A DNA stretch of 33,698 nucleotides from Dysgonamonadaceae bacterium. Lineage in GTDB: Bacteria; Bacteroidota; Bacteroidia; Bacteroidales; Azobacteroidaceae. The stretch covers positions 1-33,698 of the forward strand of contig JAITQA010000153.1 in the NCBI GenBank assembly GCA_031289145.1, written 5' to 3'. The notes under the pieces are model-generated. The model did no database searches and was not told the DNA's origin. It saw only the letters and a program-made list of their open reading frames with translations. Position 1 is the stretch's first letter. Every line of letters starts with the position of its first letter. Below, piece by piece: positions 1-8,683 of the stretch. A program made the position numbers and the translations under genes.

Positions 1-77
1 ACTGCGTTTGCCAATTCGTCCACTCCTTTTTTCAGTAAGTCGCGGGCGTCGATGTTGAATTTAATATCTTTTGCCAT
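1..77 (-). CDS. groL: Chaperonin GroEL, N-terminal end only
   Basis: Only the first 25 codons lie in the window, read leftward from the ATG at 77. The peptide begins MAKDIKFNIDARDLLKKG and continues VDELANA, which is the classic GroEL N-terminus. GroEL is the 60-kDa ring chaperonin that folds cytosolic proteins with GroES. It follows groES by 18 bases, so the two form the usual groES-groEL operon. The gene runs off the left edge, so nothing can be said about its C-terminus. Confidence 0.95.
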   Translation of the reverse strand, partial: MAKDIKFNIDARDLLKKGVDELANA

Positions 78-95
78 TTTTATAAATGAATTAAT

Positions 96-365
96 TTAGA
101 TGATTGCCAATACGTCTGATTGACGCATAATTAAATATTTTTCTCCTTCCAGTTCGATTTCTGTTCCGGCATATTTGCCGTACAGCACTTGGTCGCCTTG
201 TTTAAGCACCATTTCTTCGTCTTTTGTTCCATTCCCTACTGCTATAATTTCACCTTTCAGGGGTTTTTCTTTGGCGGAATCGGGAATAATGATTCCTCCG
301 ACTGTTTTTTCCTCTGCAGTTGCCGGTCTAACCAACACTCTGTCTGCTAATGGTTTAATACTCAT
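96..365 (-). CDS. groES: Co-chaperonin GroES
   Basis: An 89-residue protein of normal GroES length. It starts [14 protein letters not shown] and carries the mobile-loop region [18 protein letters not shown] (about residues 18-35), which contacts GroEL. The later [18 protein letters not shown] stretch is the family core. GroES caps the GroEL ring in the cytosol. groEL begins 18 bases downstream. There is no clear Shine-Dalgarno sequence before the ATG at 365, as is usual in Bacteroidota. A sigma-54-like promoter lies about 55 bases upstream (420-435) and would give a leader of roughly 45 bases. Confidence 0.97.
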   Translation of the reverse strand: MSIKPLADRVLVRPATAEEKTVGGIIIPDSAKEKPLKGEIIAVGNGTKDEEMVLKQGDQVLYGKYAGTEIELEGEKYLIMRQSDVLAII

Positions 366-419
366 AATGATTCATTTATTATTGTAAAGTTAATTAAATA
401 TTAATTCTGCATGGAATAC

Positions 420-435
420 AGCGAAGATTGTGCCA
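420..435 (-). promoter_or_regulatory. Sigma-54-like (-24/-12) promoter of groES-groEL
   Basis: On the minus strand the sequence reads TTGGCACAATCTTCGCT (436 to 420). It has the -24 element TGGCAC and a -12 element TCGCT, with the GG and GC pairs exactly 12 bases apart. This matches 12 of the 14 defined positions of the published sigma-54 consensus YTGGCACGRNNNTTGCW. No good TAnnTTTG element was seen here. Just upstream (446-458) is a direct repeat TGACA-ATT-TGACA, and at 462-476 an inverted repeat TTCAG-N5-CTGAA; either could bind an activator. Functional use is inferred. Confidence 0.5.
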
Positions 436-550
436 AAGAAAAATACTGACAATTTGACAAATTCAGCTTGTCTGAAAGGGGTATGGTTTCTGACAAAACG
501 CAGGTTTGTTTAAAATACGTGCCGTCAGGTCAGTGTTGTCCAATCGCTCT

Positions 551-1552
551 TTACGGCAGGAATAAATCGTCCAATACAATTTCGGAATTTATATCGCCCG
601 AATATTCGTTTTTAAGAATGCCAAAAGGGGTAAACATAGTCAGGTGTATGGCTTTTCGCGATTTTGTATTTTGTCTGAACACCTCCATTTTGTTGAGCAG
701 ATTTTGTCCTGTTTTTTTATCAAGCGTATAAACGCCTTTCGCAAATTTCATCTCGCAAAGGTTGATTACGCCATCGTTGCGGTCTATCAGCAAGTCAATT
801 TGCACTTTACTGCCGTTGAATGTTCCTATCCACGAGGCAGCGTTGGTCAAAACGCCGGAAATACCCAATTTTTGCTTGATTAATGGCAAATGTTCCAAAC
901 AAATCTGTTCAAATGCGAAGCCCGACCACGCACGGTGCCGTGCATTATCAACTAAGTGTTGCCAATAATTTTCATCGTTATGTTTCTGATTTTCAATGAA
1001 ATTAAAATAAAACAGAGTGAAAAAATCGACCAATTGATAAATGGCGTCCTTTTCTTTTTTATCAAGACTGTAATATTTTCTGATAAAACCGCTCAATTCG
1101 AGGTCGCGCAACAGTTTTGAAAAACCACCACCATTGGTCAATTTTGTGATCGACAAAATTTCATCGCGCGTCAGTCCTTTTACCTTTTTGCCCAAGGCTT
1201 TAACAATTTCGATGTGTTTTTCCGAATGATTGAACAACGACTGATAGAGCGACAAAAATTCGTTTTTCAAAGAGGTGCCTTCGGCAAACAGGATAGCATC
1301 AACATTTTGCGGCAAACTAAAATTTTTCTTAAACAAATTCAAATAATACGGAATGCCGCCGAAAATCATATATGCTTCGGCAATTTGTTTTCGATTTAGG
1401 GTAACGCGCTTTTCTTTAAAAAAATCTTCACATTCTTTTAACGTAAATGGCTTTAAATAAATCTGTTGCGTAACGCGATTGTACAGCCCTCCGCGATTGT
1501 TAATGAGTTTGTCGAACAGCCACGAGGTAGCCGAACCGCTGCAAATATACAA
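551..1552 (-). pseudogene. 5'-truncated AAA+ ATPase with C-terminal DUF234/PD-(D/E)XK-like domain
   Basis: The open frame keeps only the back half of the archaeal/bacterial ATPase_2-DUF234 family. It begins inside the conserved CSGSATSWLFDKLINN segment that normally follows Walker B, then has the winged-helix part (LTRDEILSITKL) and the C-terminal nuclease-like domain with QIDLLIDRNDGVINLCEMKFA, where the D...ExK pattern is visible. The first codon is TTG. In-frame sequence upstream back to a stop at 1688 does not resemble the family, and no Walker A (GxxGxGKT) or Walker B is present. The break maps to about 1553-1560. Intact relatives are about 370-390 residues (from memory), so the ATP-binding N-terminus is gone. 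It probably makes no working ATPase. Confidence 0.8.
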
Positions 1553-1869
1553 AAAATATACTTTAAGCGAAAAATAATGTTTTTCCGGTGTTTCATTCCT
1601 TTGACATTTACATGATTTATTGTTTTCATCTTCAAAAGTTTGGGCATTTTTATAGAAAAATACAAATCCGATTATGCCATACGTATTTCAAAGAAAAATT
1701 TCGGTTTTGAAAACAACATAAAATCTGTTCCGCTATATGCGGTGTTTTGTATATAGCATACTTTTCTATCTAATCAATTGGAATGCAAGTCATAGGCCTG
1801 CTTTTAGCGACGGCGTAGACAAAGCGCCTACGCCGAGCGGGTAAAATACCATCTTTTCTTCACCATCAA
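1553..1869. other. Gene-poor interval between ATPase remnant and TonB receptor
   Basis: About 317 bases. It contains AT-rich sequence upstream of the ATPase remnant, with no open frame I can assign, and one strong inverted repeat at 1811-1835 close to the 3' end of the TonB receptor gene. The lost 5' half of the ATPase gene would have lain here. Confidence 0.6.
1811..1835 (-). terminator. Hairpin downstream of the TonB receptor gene
   Basis: CGGCGTAG (1811-1818) and CTACGCCG (1828-1835) form a perfect 8-bp stem with a 9-base loop. It starts 35 bases past the stop codon of the minus-strand receptor gene, so it is well placed to end that operon. There is no long T-run right after it on the minus strand, so it may instead be a dispersed palindromic repeat. 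Confidence 0.5.
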
Positions 1870-3909
1870 TTATCTGAAATCAACGCTGATTCCTCCCAAT
1901 ATCCAACATCCGGGTTGGGGGATATTACCCAAATCATAATAGCTGACATTGAACAAATTGTTGGCTTTCAGGTAAATATTAAAATTTTTGACTCGCTGGT
2001 TTAACTTTACATCCAAGAGTGAAAAGGCCGGATATGCTATTTCTTCGGCCGCTTTCAAGTTGATGTATTGTGTGTATGTGCCTCCTCTGTCTTGCCAACG
2101 GAACTGCCAATCGGCGCTCAGGCCTTTGTAGATAGGATGGGATAAACCGATTGTGAGTTTATGCTTCAAATAATCCATCACATAATTGGAGATAAAGTTT
2201 CCCCCGACGTCTTTGCTTTGGTGCATAAACCGATAGCCGATAGCTAATTTTGCACCGGAAAATTGTGGAATCAATTCCTGTAAACGGAAAGAAAAATGGG
2301 TTTCGAAACCCGTTTTAGCCAAGTCGGTCAGGTTGCGAGATTCCCATAAATCCTCCGGTTTTTCTTTTATCCAGTCGATGAGACTTTTTCCCTTCATATA
2401 AAATCCATTGACAGAAGCGGTAATGAAAGTGCTGCTGTATTTTGCACCCAATTCGAAAGCCTCCGATTTTTCGGGTTGCACATCCGAATTTCCTTTGTGG
2501 GTAGCGCCTTTGTAGTACAAATCGGTGAACGTGGGTACACGTGTGGAATTGTTCCATGAGGCAAAAATTTTCAAGTCGCCAGTCGGCCACCATGAGGCAT
2601 TGATACTGGGATAAAAACCAAAATCGTCCGAAAAAGCGGTGTTGTAATTTGCCAGCACGCCCAATCCCAACGTAAATTGTTTGAAAAGGAAATTATGTTC
2701 AAGAAAATAAGAAGTATTCGTCCGGTTATCGGAATAGGTATATTCTCCGTTCGGGACGCTTAAAACTTCCCCCAGCACACTGCTGTAAATGCCTTCGTTA
2801 CGGAGTTCTCCGCCGATATTGGTGATACCTGCCTGCCATTTGTATTGGGCATTCAGGTTAAAGCCGAAAACATCGGTTCGGTGATAGTTGGGATTGGTAT
2901 ACCAGGAAGGTATATCGGGTGTTCCTTCCCTGAATAAATGGAATGTGTCGTAATGGCGGTTCCAGTAGAGTTGGGGAATGAATTTGAGTTTTGTGCCTGA
3001 TTCTCCTCTTATGGAAGCGAATATGGAGCGAGTGTCATCGAATTGAGCAGGGTAGGAGGGCGAATAGAAAGTATTGGCTCCATAAGCCTTGTCGTTTATC
3101 CCCAATTGAACATCCAACTTGGATTCGTCAACATAAAAATTACTTTGCCACAAAGCATTCAGCATTTTGTAATCGCTGTTGGCGATATATCCGTTCGCCG
3201 ATTTATATCCGGCCGAAAGACTGTGAGAAGAAGATTTCCCTTCCAAAGAACCGCGGGCTTCCGCACCATACAACTGATGCATACCGCCTTCAGCATTCAG
3301 ATACATGCCGGTACCGGATTTTTTTTTGGTAATAATATTAATTCCTCCGGAAAAAGCGCCGGCTCCATATACCAATGAATTAGGGCCTTGTATGATTTCT
3401 ATGCGTTCGATGTCGGAAAGGTTGACCGGAAGGTCTAATGAATAGTGGGCTGTTTGCGGATTGGAAAGATTAACCCCGTTGAGAAGAATGGCTGTTTGTT
3501 CGAAAGTGCCGCCACGCACCGAGATGCCTGATAATACGCCGTTACTTCCCCGTTGGCGGACATCTAAACCAACGACATTTTTCAGTAAGTCCTGGACACT
3601 GGTGACCGGCTGTCGCTCAATTTCATCACGGGTGATAAGCGTCACCAATTTTGCCGTCTGCATCAGCGTCAGTTCAGCTTTGGACGCGGAGACAATTACT
3701 TCATCCAGTTCCTTATCCGGAATTGAATCATGCACCGCTGCCGACTGATTTTGTGCTGCCGTTTCGGTAGCGTGGGCAAACGTCAGCATAGCGCCGACTA
3801 CAACCCCAATACTCACCGCTTTATGCATACTGTTGAAAGCAGCATAAGACTTGTGTGCGAAACGTCTGAAACGGAACGCTCGCTTGATTTCAATTTTTTT
3901 TTCTCTCAT
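1870..3909 (-). CDS. TonB-dependent outer-membrane receptor, BtuB-like
   Basis: A 679-residue outer-membrane receptor. The N-terminus is long (about 53 residues): a basic stretch with RFRRFAHKSYAAFNSMHKA, then a hydrophobic signal core and a cleavage-like AAQ. A TonB-box-like EVIVSASK follows at about residues 69-76. The plug domain then shows QDLLKNVVGLDVRQRG, ISVRGG, LLNGV and IERIEIIQGPNSLVYGAGAFSGGINI, all standard plug motifs, and the rest is beta-barrel. Such receptors import ligands such as cobalamin or siderophores using energy from TonB. The layout fits the BtuB/cobalamin class, but the substrate cannot be read from sequence, and I saw no cobalamin riboswitch in the 44 bases upstream. 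It is the last gene after purL and the coiled-coil gene, all closely spaced. Confidence 0.85.
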   Translation of the reverse strand: MREKKIEIKRAFRFRRFAHKSYAAFNSMHKAVSIGVVVGAMLTFAHATETAAQNQSAAVHDSIPDKELDEVIVSASKAELTLMQTAKLVTLITRDEIERQPVTSVQDLLKNVVGLDVRQRGSNGVLSGISVRGGTFEQTAILLNGVNLSNPQTAHYSLDLPVNLSDIERIEIIQGPNSLVYGAGAFSGGINIITKKKSGTGMYLNAEGGMHQLYGAEARGSLEGKSSSHSLSAGYKSANGYIANSDYKMLNALWQSNFYVDESKLDVQLGINDKAYGANTFYSPSYPAQFDDTRSIFASIRGESGTKLKFIPQLYWNRHYDTFHLFREGTPDIPSWYTNPNYHRTDVFGFNLNAQYKWQAGITNIGGELRNEGIYSSVLGEVLSVPNGEYTYSDNRTNTSYFLEHNFLFKQFTLGLGVLANYNTAFSDDFGFYPSINASWWPTGDLKIFASWNNSTRVPTFTDLYYKGATHKGNSDVQPEKSEAFELGAKYSSTFITASVNGFYMKGKSLIDWIKEKPEDLWESRNLTDLAKTGFETHFSFRLQELIPQFSGAKLAIGYRFMHQSKDVGGNFISNYVMDYLKHKLTIGLSHPIYKGLSADWQFRWQDRGGTYTQYINLKAAEEIAYPAFSLLDVKLNQRVKNFNIYLKANNLFNVSYYDLGNIPQPGCWILGGISVDFR

Positions 3910-3953
3910 AAATAAAAAAAATAAAATTATTAATTAATAAAAAAAGCTTGCTT

Positions 3954-4832
3954 TTATTTCTCCAATCGGAACGATTTTTGTCCGATTCTGTTTCCATCGG
4001 CAAAAATATCGACCCTGTAAGTTCCGGGAGTGAGAAATTCCTCAATTTTCCAATAGATAGAAATTTCGATTTCTTCGCCCGTGTATTCTATGTCTCGTTT
4101 AACAGAATAGTTAATTTCTTTGTTTTCATACATAAAAACGTTGCTACGGCTTTTTATCAACACATCATCGTCCGGTTTTTGAATCCTGATATAGATGGTT
4201 TTTTCGCCGGGCGGAGCGGTAATGTTTCTGTTGATGGTGAAATGTACCTCCAACTGGTCCATATTCTTAATCTTATCCGTCTTTTTGTTTTTGTCTGTGA
4301 TACCGTTTACGCTAATATTGCTTGCATCTAATTTGGCAGCCAGTTGGACGGTTTCGGCCAATTGTTCCTTTTCCTGCGAAAGTTGGGAAACCGTTTGGGT
4401 AGCCTGCTGGTATTTAGCCGTGACCTGTTTGTTTTCAACAGTCAGTTTTTCATTGATTTTGTTCAGTGAATCAATTTGTTGCACATAATTCCGCAAAATT
4501 ACCCGCAGTGTTTCCAACTCTTTTTTCAACTCATTGATGCGTTTGGTGTTTGTCGATTTAACAGTCCGCAGTTCCTCCTGTAAGCGTTGCACTTTCATCT
4601 GCTCGGTCTCTAATTTGGCAATCAGCGAATCATTATTGATTGTCAATTTATATCCTTCATATTGGATAGACAATTCGTTATAGTCATCGGCCAATTCATC
4701 CTTTGTCAATTCCGATTGCAGTTGCAAATCCTGCATTTGTTTTCTTTGTTGGAAAATAAAAAAAACAGCGACTATCACTATCAACAGCAGCGCCACAATT
4801 ATCACTATCCACAGCGTTTGCTTATTCTTCAT
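3954..4832 (-). CDS. Membrane-anchored coiled-coil protein, unknown function
   Basis: A 292-residue protein with one N-terminal membrane helix (about residues 8-27, rich in I, V and L). A long Q/E/K-rich coiled-coil segment (about 30-170) follows, then a compact C-terminal domain (about 190-292) with beta-strand character, such as EKTIYIRIQKPDDDVLI and GTYRVDIFADGNRIGQKSF. I do not recognise a named family, although proteins of this layout are common hypotheticals in Bacteroidales. It starts 15 bases after purL ends and is followed 44 bases later by the TonB receptor, so it is probably co-transcribed with both. The helix-then-coil order suggests a periplasmic coiled coil tethered to the inner membrane. 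Confidence 0.75.
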   Translation of the reverse strand: MKNKQTLWIVIIVALLLIVIVAVFFIFQQRKQMQDLQLQSELTKDELADDYNELSIQYEGYKLTINNDSLIAKLETEQMKVQRLQEELRTVKSTNTKRINELKKELETLRVILRNYVQQIDSLNKINEKLTVENKQVTAKYQQATQTVSQLSQEKEQLAETVQLAAKLDASNISVNGITDKNKKTDKIKNMDQLEVHFTINRNITAPPGEKTIYIRIQKPDDDVLIKSRSNVFMYENKEINYSVKRDIEYTGEEIEISIYWKIEEFLTPGTYRVDIFADGNRIGQKSFRLEK

Positions 4833-4847
4833 TTGTTCAAGTTTGTT

Positions 4848-7800
4848 TTAATTTTCGAGTTTCACTTCAATCCATTTTCGAGCGTTCACAAAAGCTTCTA
4901 TCCAAGGCGTAATTTCGTCTTTTTTTCGATTGGCCGGATAATGAGCGCATTGCCAAGGGAAAATAGTCCGTTCCAAGTGCGGCATCATCGCTAAATGGCG
5001 GCCGTCTTTTGAGCAAATACCGGCTATGGAATAATCCGACCCATTGGGATTACCCGGATAAGTATTGTAAGTAAATTTGGCTATTACATTGTACTTTTTT
5101 TCTTCAAAAGGTAAACTGAATTTACCTTCTCCATGTGCTACCCATATACCTAATCTATTACCTGAGAGCGACCCGAACATGACTGATTTGTTTTTGGGAA
5201 TGGTCAGCGAAACAAATCCCGATTCGAACTTATGCGAATCGTTGTGCAGCATTTTCGCTCTGATTTTATGTTTATGGTTGATTAGGTTCAGTTCCATCAT
5301 CAGTTGACAGCCGTTACATATTCCCAGGCTCAGGGTATCCATGCGGGCGTAAAACTTATCGAGGGTTTCTTTTGCTTTTTCGTTGTAGAGAAATCCGCCG
5401 GCCCAGCCTTTGGCGGAACCCAGCACATCAGAATTGGAGAATCCTCCGCAAAAGACCAAGAAGTTGATGTCTTCCAGCGTTTCTCTGCCTGAAACCAAGT
5501 CGGTCATGTGGACGTCTTTCACGTCGAACCCGGCGAGGTATAAGGCATAAGCCATTTCCCGGTCCCCGTTGGTACCTTTTTCGCGAACAATGGCAGCACG
5601 AATTCCCGATGCATTTTTCCGGTCAGGGGTCAAAGCATATTCGGCCAAAGTTCCGGTAAACTCCTTGTTGAATTTAAATTGCAGGTGTTGCCGTTTATAG
5701 TTCAAAAAGCGTTCTTGCGCACATTTTTCGCCACTCTGTAGCCGGTCTAAAAGGTAAGACGAAGAATACCATACATCGCGCATGTAATCAATGCCGAAAT
5801 GATATTGAACGCCATTTTTTGCAATCAGGATATGGCGTTCCAAAGTTGGTTTACCTATTTTTGCATAAGCTATTTCCCGGTCGTCCAGAATATCTTCCAC
5901 TGCTTTCCGGTTTTCGATTTGAATCAGAATACCGGGATTTTCGCTGAACAATATCCTGACCAGGTCATCATCTTTCAGTTTATCCAGATTAATATCCAAA
6001 CCACCACCTTCGTTTCCGAAACACATTTCCAACATAGTGGTTATCATTCCTCCCGCAGAAATATCGTGCCCGGCCACAATCAGTTCTTTTTCTATTAATT
6101 CCTGAACGGTATCGAAAACGAGTCTGAAATATTCCGCATCGTTTACGTTAGGGGCTTCATCTCCCAAACAATTAAGCGACTGTGCGAAAGCCGAACCGCC
6201 TAATTTGAATGTGTCGAACGAAAAGTCTATATAGTAAAGCGCTGTCCGTTGGTTGTTGGCCACTACCGGAGAAACGATTTTCCGTATATCGGACACTTCC
6301 GCTCCCGCAGAGATAATAACGGTTCCCGGCGCAAAGATTTTATCTTCCCCATATTTCTGGGTCATGGATAAAGAATCTTTACCTGTGGGGATATTGATTC
6401 CTAAATCGCAGGCAAAATTGGAGCAGGCTTCTACGGCTTCGTACAGGCGGGCGTCTTCGCCCGGATTTTTACAGGGCCACATCCAGTTGGCGCTCAGTGA
6501 AACGCTGCTGATTCCGTTTTTCAAAGGGGCAAAAACGATATTTGTGAGCGCTTCCGCTATGGCCAGGACCGAACCTGCGGCAGGATTTATCAAGGCTGCC
6601 TGGGGAGCATGTCCTATGGAAGTAGCTATCCCGGCTTTTCCCCGGTAATCTAAGGCTACGGCGCCCAGGTCGCTCAAAGGCAGTTGGATTTCGCCCTGAC
6701 ATTGTTGGCGGGCGATTTTTCCCGTTACAGAGCGGTCGACCTTGTTGGTCAGCCAGTCTTTACAAGCTACGGCTTCCAGTTGCAGCACGTTTTCCAAGTA
6801 TTCATGCAGGTGTATAACATTGTATACGATGGGTTTGAATTGTTCTTCTATCGACAAATCGTTCATCACCGTGCGAGGCGGTTTCCCGAAAAAGTCGGCA
6901 AGTTGCATGTTCAAGGGTTTTTGTCCGTCGGCTTGTTGAAAAACCAATTGCATATCGCCGGTTGTTTCTCCGACCGTATACATCGGTGAACGTTCGCGTG
7001 CCGCTATTTTCCGGACACGTTCGATATCTTCCGGTTTCAGCAGCAATCCCATTCTTTCCTGACTTTCGTTGCCGATGATTTCTTTCGCCGAAAGCGTCGG
7101 GTCTCCGATGGGGAGTTTGGACATATCAATAACGCCACCTGTCGATTCAACCAATTCCGACAAGCAGTTCAAGTGGCCGCCGGCGCCATGGTCGTGGATA
7201 GAAACGATGGGATTGTTGTCGGATTCCGCCAAAGCGCGTATCACATTCGCCGCCCGTTTTTGCATCTCCGGATTAGCGCGTTGCACGGCATTTAATTCGA
7301 TACCGCTCGTATATTCGCCTGTTGCAACGGACGAAACGGCTCCGCCGCCCATGCCGATACGGTAATTGTCTCCGCCCAGCACTACTACTTTTTCCCCGGC
7401 CTGCGGGGTTTCTTTCAAGGCGTCTTTTTTGTTTGCAAAACCTACGCCTCCAGCCATCATAATTACTTTGTCGTAGGCGAATTTTTTTCGGTTTTCCTCG
7501 TGTTCAAAAGTCAGCAAAGAGCCGCAAATCAAGGGTTGTCCGAATTTATTTCCGAAATCGGAAGCGCCGTTCGAAGCCTTGATTAAGATTTGTGCCGGGG
7601 TTTGGTATAACCATTTTCTTGGCGGCATGGCGTCTTCCCATTCTCGGTTTAAATCGGTGTGTGGGTAAGAAGTCATGTAAACGGCTGTCCCGGCTATCGG
7701 GAGCGAGGCTTTTCCACCGCCTAAACGGTCGCGTATTTCGCCGCCGGTTCCGGTTGATGCGCCGTTGAATGGTTCGACAGTAGTCGGGAAATTATGGGTT

Positions 7801-8540
7801 TCCGCTTTCAGAGAAATGACGGTTTCAATATTTTTCACGGCAAAATAATCCGGTTTGTCGCCCGATAACGGGGCAAACTGTTCAATGACAGGCCCTTCAT
7901 TGAAAGCTACATTGTCTTTATAGGCCGACACCAACTGATTGGGATTAAGTTGCGAAGTCTTGCGTATCAGGTCGAAGAGGGAGGATTCTTTTTCTACGCC
8001 ATCAATGATAAAAGTACCGCTGAAAATCTTGTGCCGACAGTGTTCGGAGTTTACCTGAGAAAAGCCAAAAACCTCGCTGTCGGTCAGTTTTCGTCCCAAC
8101 TTAATACTGACCTGGTTCAGGTATTTTATTTCTTCCTGACTCAAAGCCAAGCCTTCCTGCTGGTTGTAAAAAGCAATATCATCAATAAAAGCGATGGATT
8201 CCGGCTTTTTGTTAATCGTGAAAACATCCTGGCCGATACCACTGTAAATCCGCTGAAGCATAGGGTCATAACCTACCTCCCTGTTCGGTACGATAAGAAA
8301 TTCTTCTATCCGGCTGATGCCTTCGATTCCCATGTTTTGGGTAATCTCTACGGCATTAGTACTCCAGGGTGTAATCATTTCTCTTCTCGGTCCGACCAGC
8401 AAAGCATCAATATTTCTCTTCGAAAGCGGCTCCGCATTGTTGAACAACCAAACCAATTTTCTGAGGTCTGTCTTTGAAAGTTTGAACTGGGTTTCAATAG
8501 CAATTATTGAATCAGTTACGGTTCTAAAAAAAAGAATCAT
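4848..8540 (-). CDS. purL: Phosphoribosylformylglycinamidine synthase (large single-chain PurL)
   Basis: A 1230-residue enzyme of the large PurL type. It converts FGAR, glutamine and ATP to FGAM in purine synthesis. Visible parts are the N-terminal PurS-like/linker region with SEHCRHKIF, two AIRS-type ATP-binding halves (ETHNFPTTVEPFNGASTGTG; GHDISAGGM), and a C-terminal glutamine amidotransferase domain from about residue 960. That domain has the nucleophile Cys1075 in LGICNGCQ and the His1188/Glu1190 pair in MPHLERT. All expected catalytic motifs are present, so it appears intact. A promoter-like TATCTTTG sits about 35 bases upstream of the ATG. It leads an apparent operon with the coiled-coil gene and the TonB receptor. 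Confidence 0.97.
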   Translation of the reverse strand: MILFFRTVTDSIIAIETQFKLSKTDLRKLVWLFNNAEPLSKRNIDALLVGPRREMITPWSTNAVEITQNMGIEGISRIEEFLIVPNREVGYDPMLQRIYSGIGQDVFTINKKPESIAFIDDIAFYNQQEGLALSQEEIKYLNQVSIKLGRKLTDSEVFGFSQVNSEHCRHKIFSGTFIIDGVEKESSLFDLIRKTSQLNPNQLVSAYKDNVAFNEGPVIEQFAPLSGDKPDYFAVKNIETVISLKAETHNFPTTVEPFNGASTGTGGEIRDRLGGGKASLPIAGTAVYMTSYPHTDLNREWEDAMPPRKWLYQTPAQILIKASNGASDFGNKFGQPLICGSLLTFEHEENRKKFAYDKVIMMAGGVGFANKKDALKETPQAGEKVVVLGGDNYRIGMGGGAVSSVATGEYTSGIELNAVQRANPEMQKRAANVIRALAESDNNPIVSIHDHGAGGHLNCLSELVESTGGVIDMSKLPIGDPTLSAKEIIGNESQERMGLLLKPEDIERVRKIAARERSPMYTVGETTGDMQLVFQQADGQKPLNMQLADFFGKPPRTVMNDLSIEEQFKPIVYNVIHLHEYLENVLQLEAVACKDWLTNKVDRSVTGKIARQQCQGEIQLPLSDLGAVALDYRGKAGIATSIGHAPQAALINPAAGSVLAIAEALTNIVFAPLKNGISSVSLSANWMWPCKNPGEDARLYEAVEACSNFACDLGINIPTGKDSLSMTQKYGEDKIFAPGTVIISAGAEVSDIRKIVSPVVANNQRTALYYIDFSFDTFKLGGSAFAQSLNCLGDEAPNVNDAEYFRLVFDTVQELIEKELIVAGHDISAGGMITTMLEMCFGNEGGGLDINLDKLKDDDLVRILFSENPGILIQIENRKAVEDILDDREIAYAKIGKPTLERHILIAKNGVQYHFGIDYMRDVWYSSSYLLDRLQSGEKCAQERFLNYKRQHLQFKFNKEFTGTLAEYALTPDRKNASGIRAAIVREKGTNGDREMAYALYLAGFDVKDVHMTDLVSGRETLEDINFLVFCGGFSNSDVLGSAKGWAGGFLYNEKAKETLDKFYARMDTLSLGICNGCQLMMELNLINHKHKIRAKMLHNDSHKFESGFVSLTIPKNKSVMFGSLSGNRLGIWVAHGEGKFSLPFEEKKYNVIAKFTYNTYPGNPNGSDYSIAGICSKDGRHLAMMPHLERTIFPWQCAHYPANRKKDEITPWIEAFVNARKWIEVKLEN

Positions 8541-8572
8541 TTCGAAAGCAGTTTATGTATTGTTTCTGCATG

Positions 8573-8580
8573 CAAAGATA
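8573..8580 (-). promoter_or_regulatory. Predicted -7 element of purL promoter
   Basis: The minus strand reads TATCTTTG, a perfect match to the Bacteroidota -7 motif TAnnTTTG, about 33 bases before the purL ATG. I do not see a good TTTG -33 element at the right distance, so this is a partial match. The 143-base gap to carAB holds nothing else I can name. Confidence 0.5.
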
Positions 8581-8683
8581 GTATAAATCATCTAATTTTA
8601 ATAGTAAATTTTTTATAAAATAAATGAAGTTATCCATGCTTTTATAAAGATATCTTAAGCTTGCAAGGGATAAGCCTTTCTTA

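Noticed and set aside
1453-1665. Minus-strand frame of 70 codons overlapping the ATPase break
   Set aside because: It runs in a different frame from the ATPase remnant and shows no family motif.
3910-3953. Cobalamin riboswitch before the BtuB-like receptor
   Set aside because: The 44-base gap is too short and holds no conserved B12-box text. The gene appears to be read from the purL transcript.
7950-8477. Long plus-strand open frame of about 175 codons
   Set aside because: It lies fully inside purL on the opposite strand. The purL frame has clear catalytic motifs and normal length, so this is a shadow.
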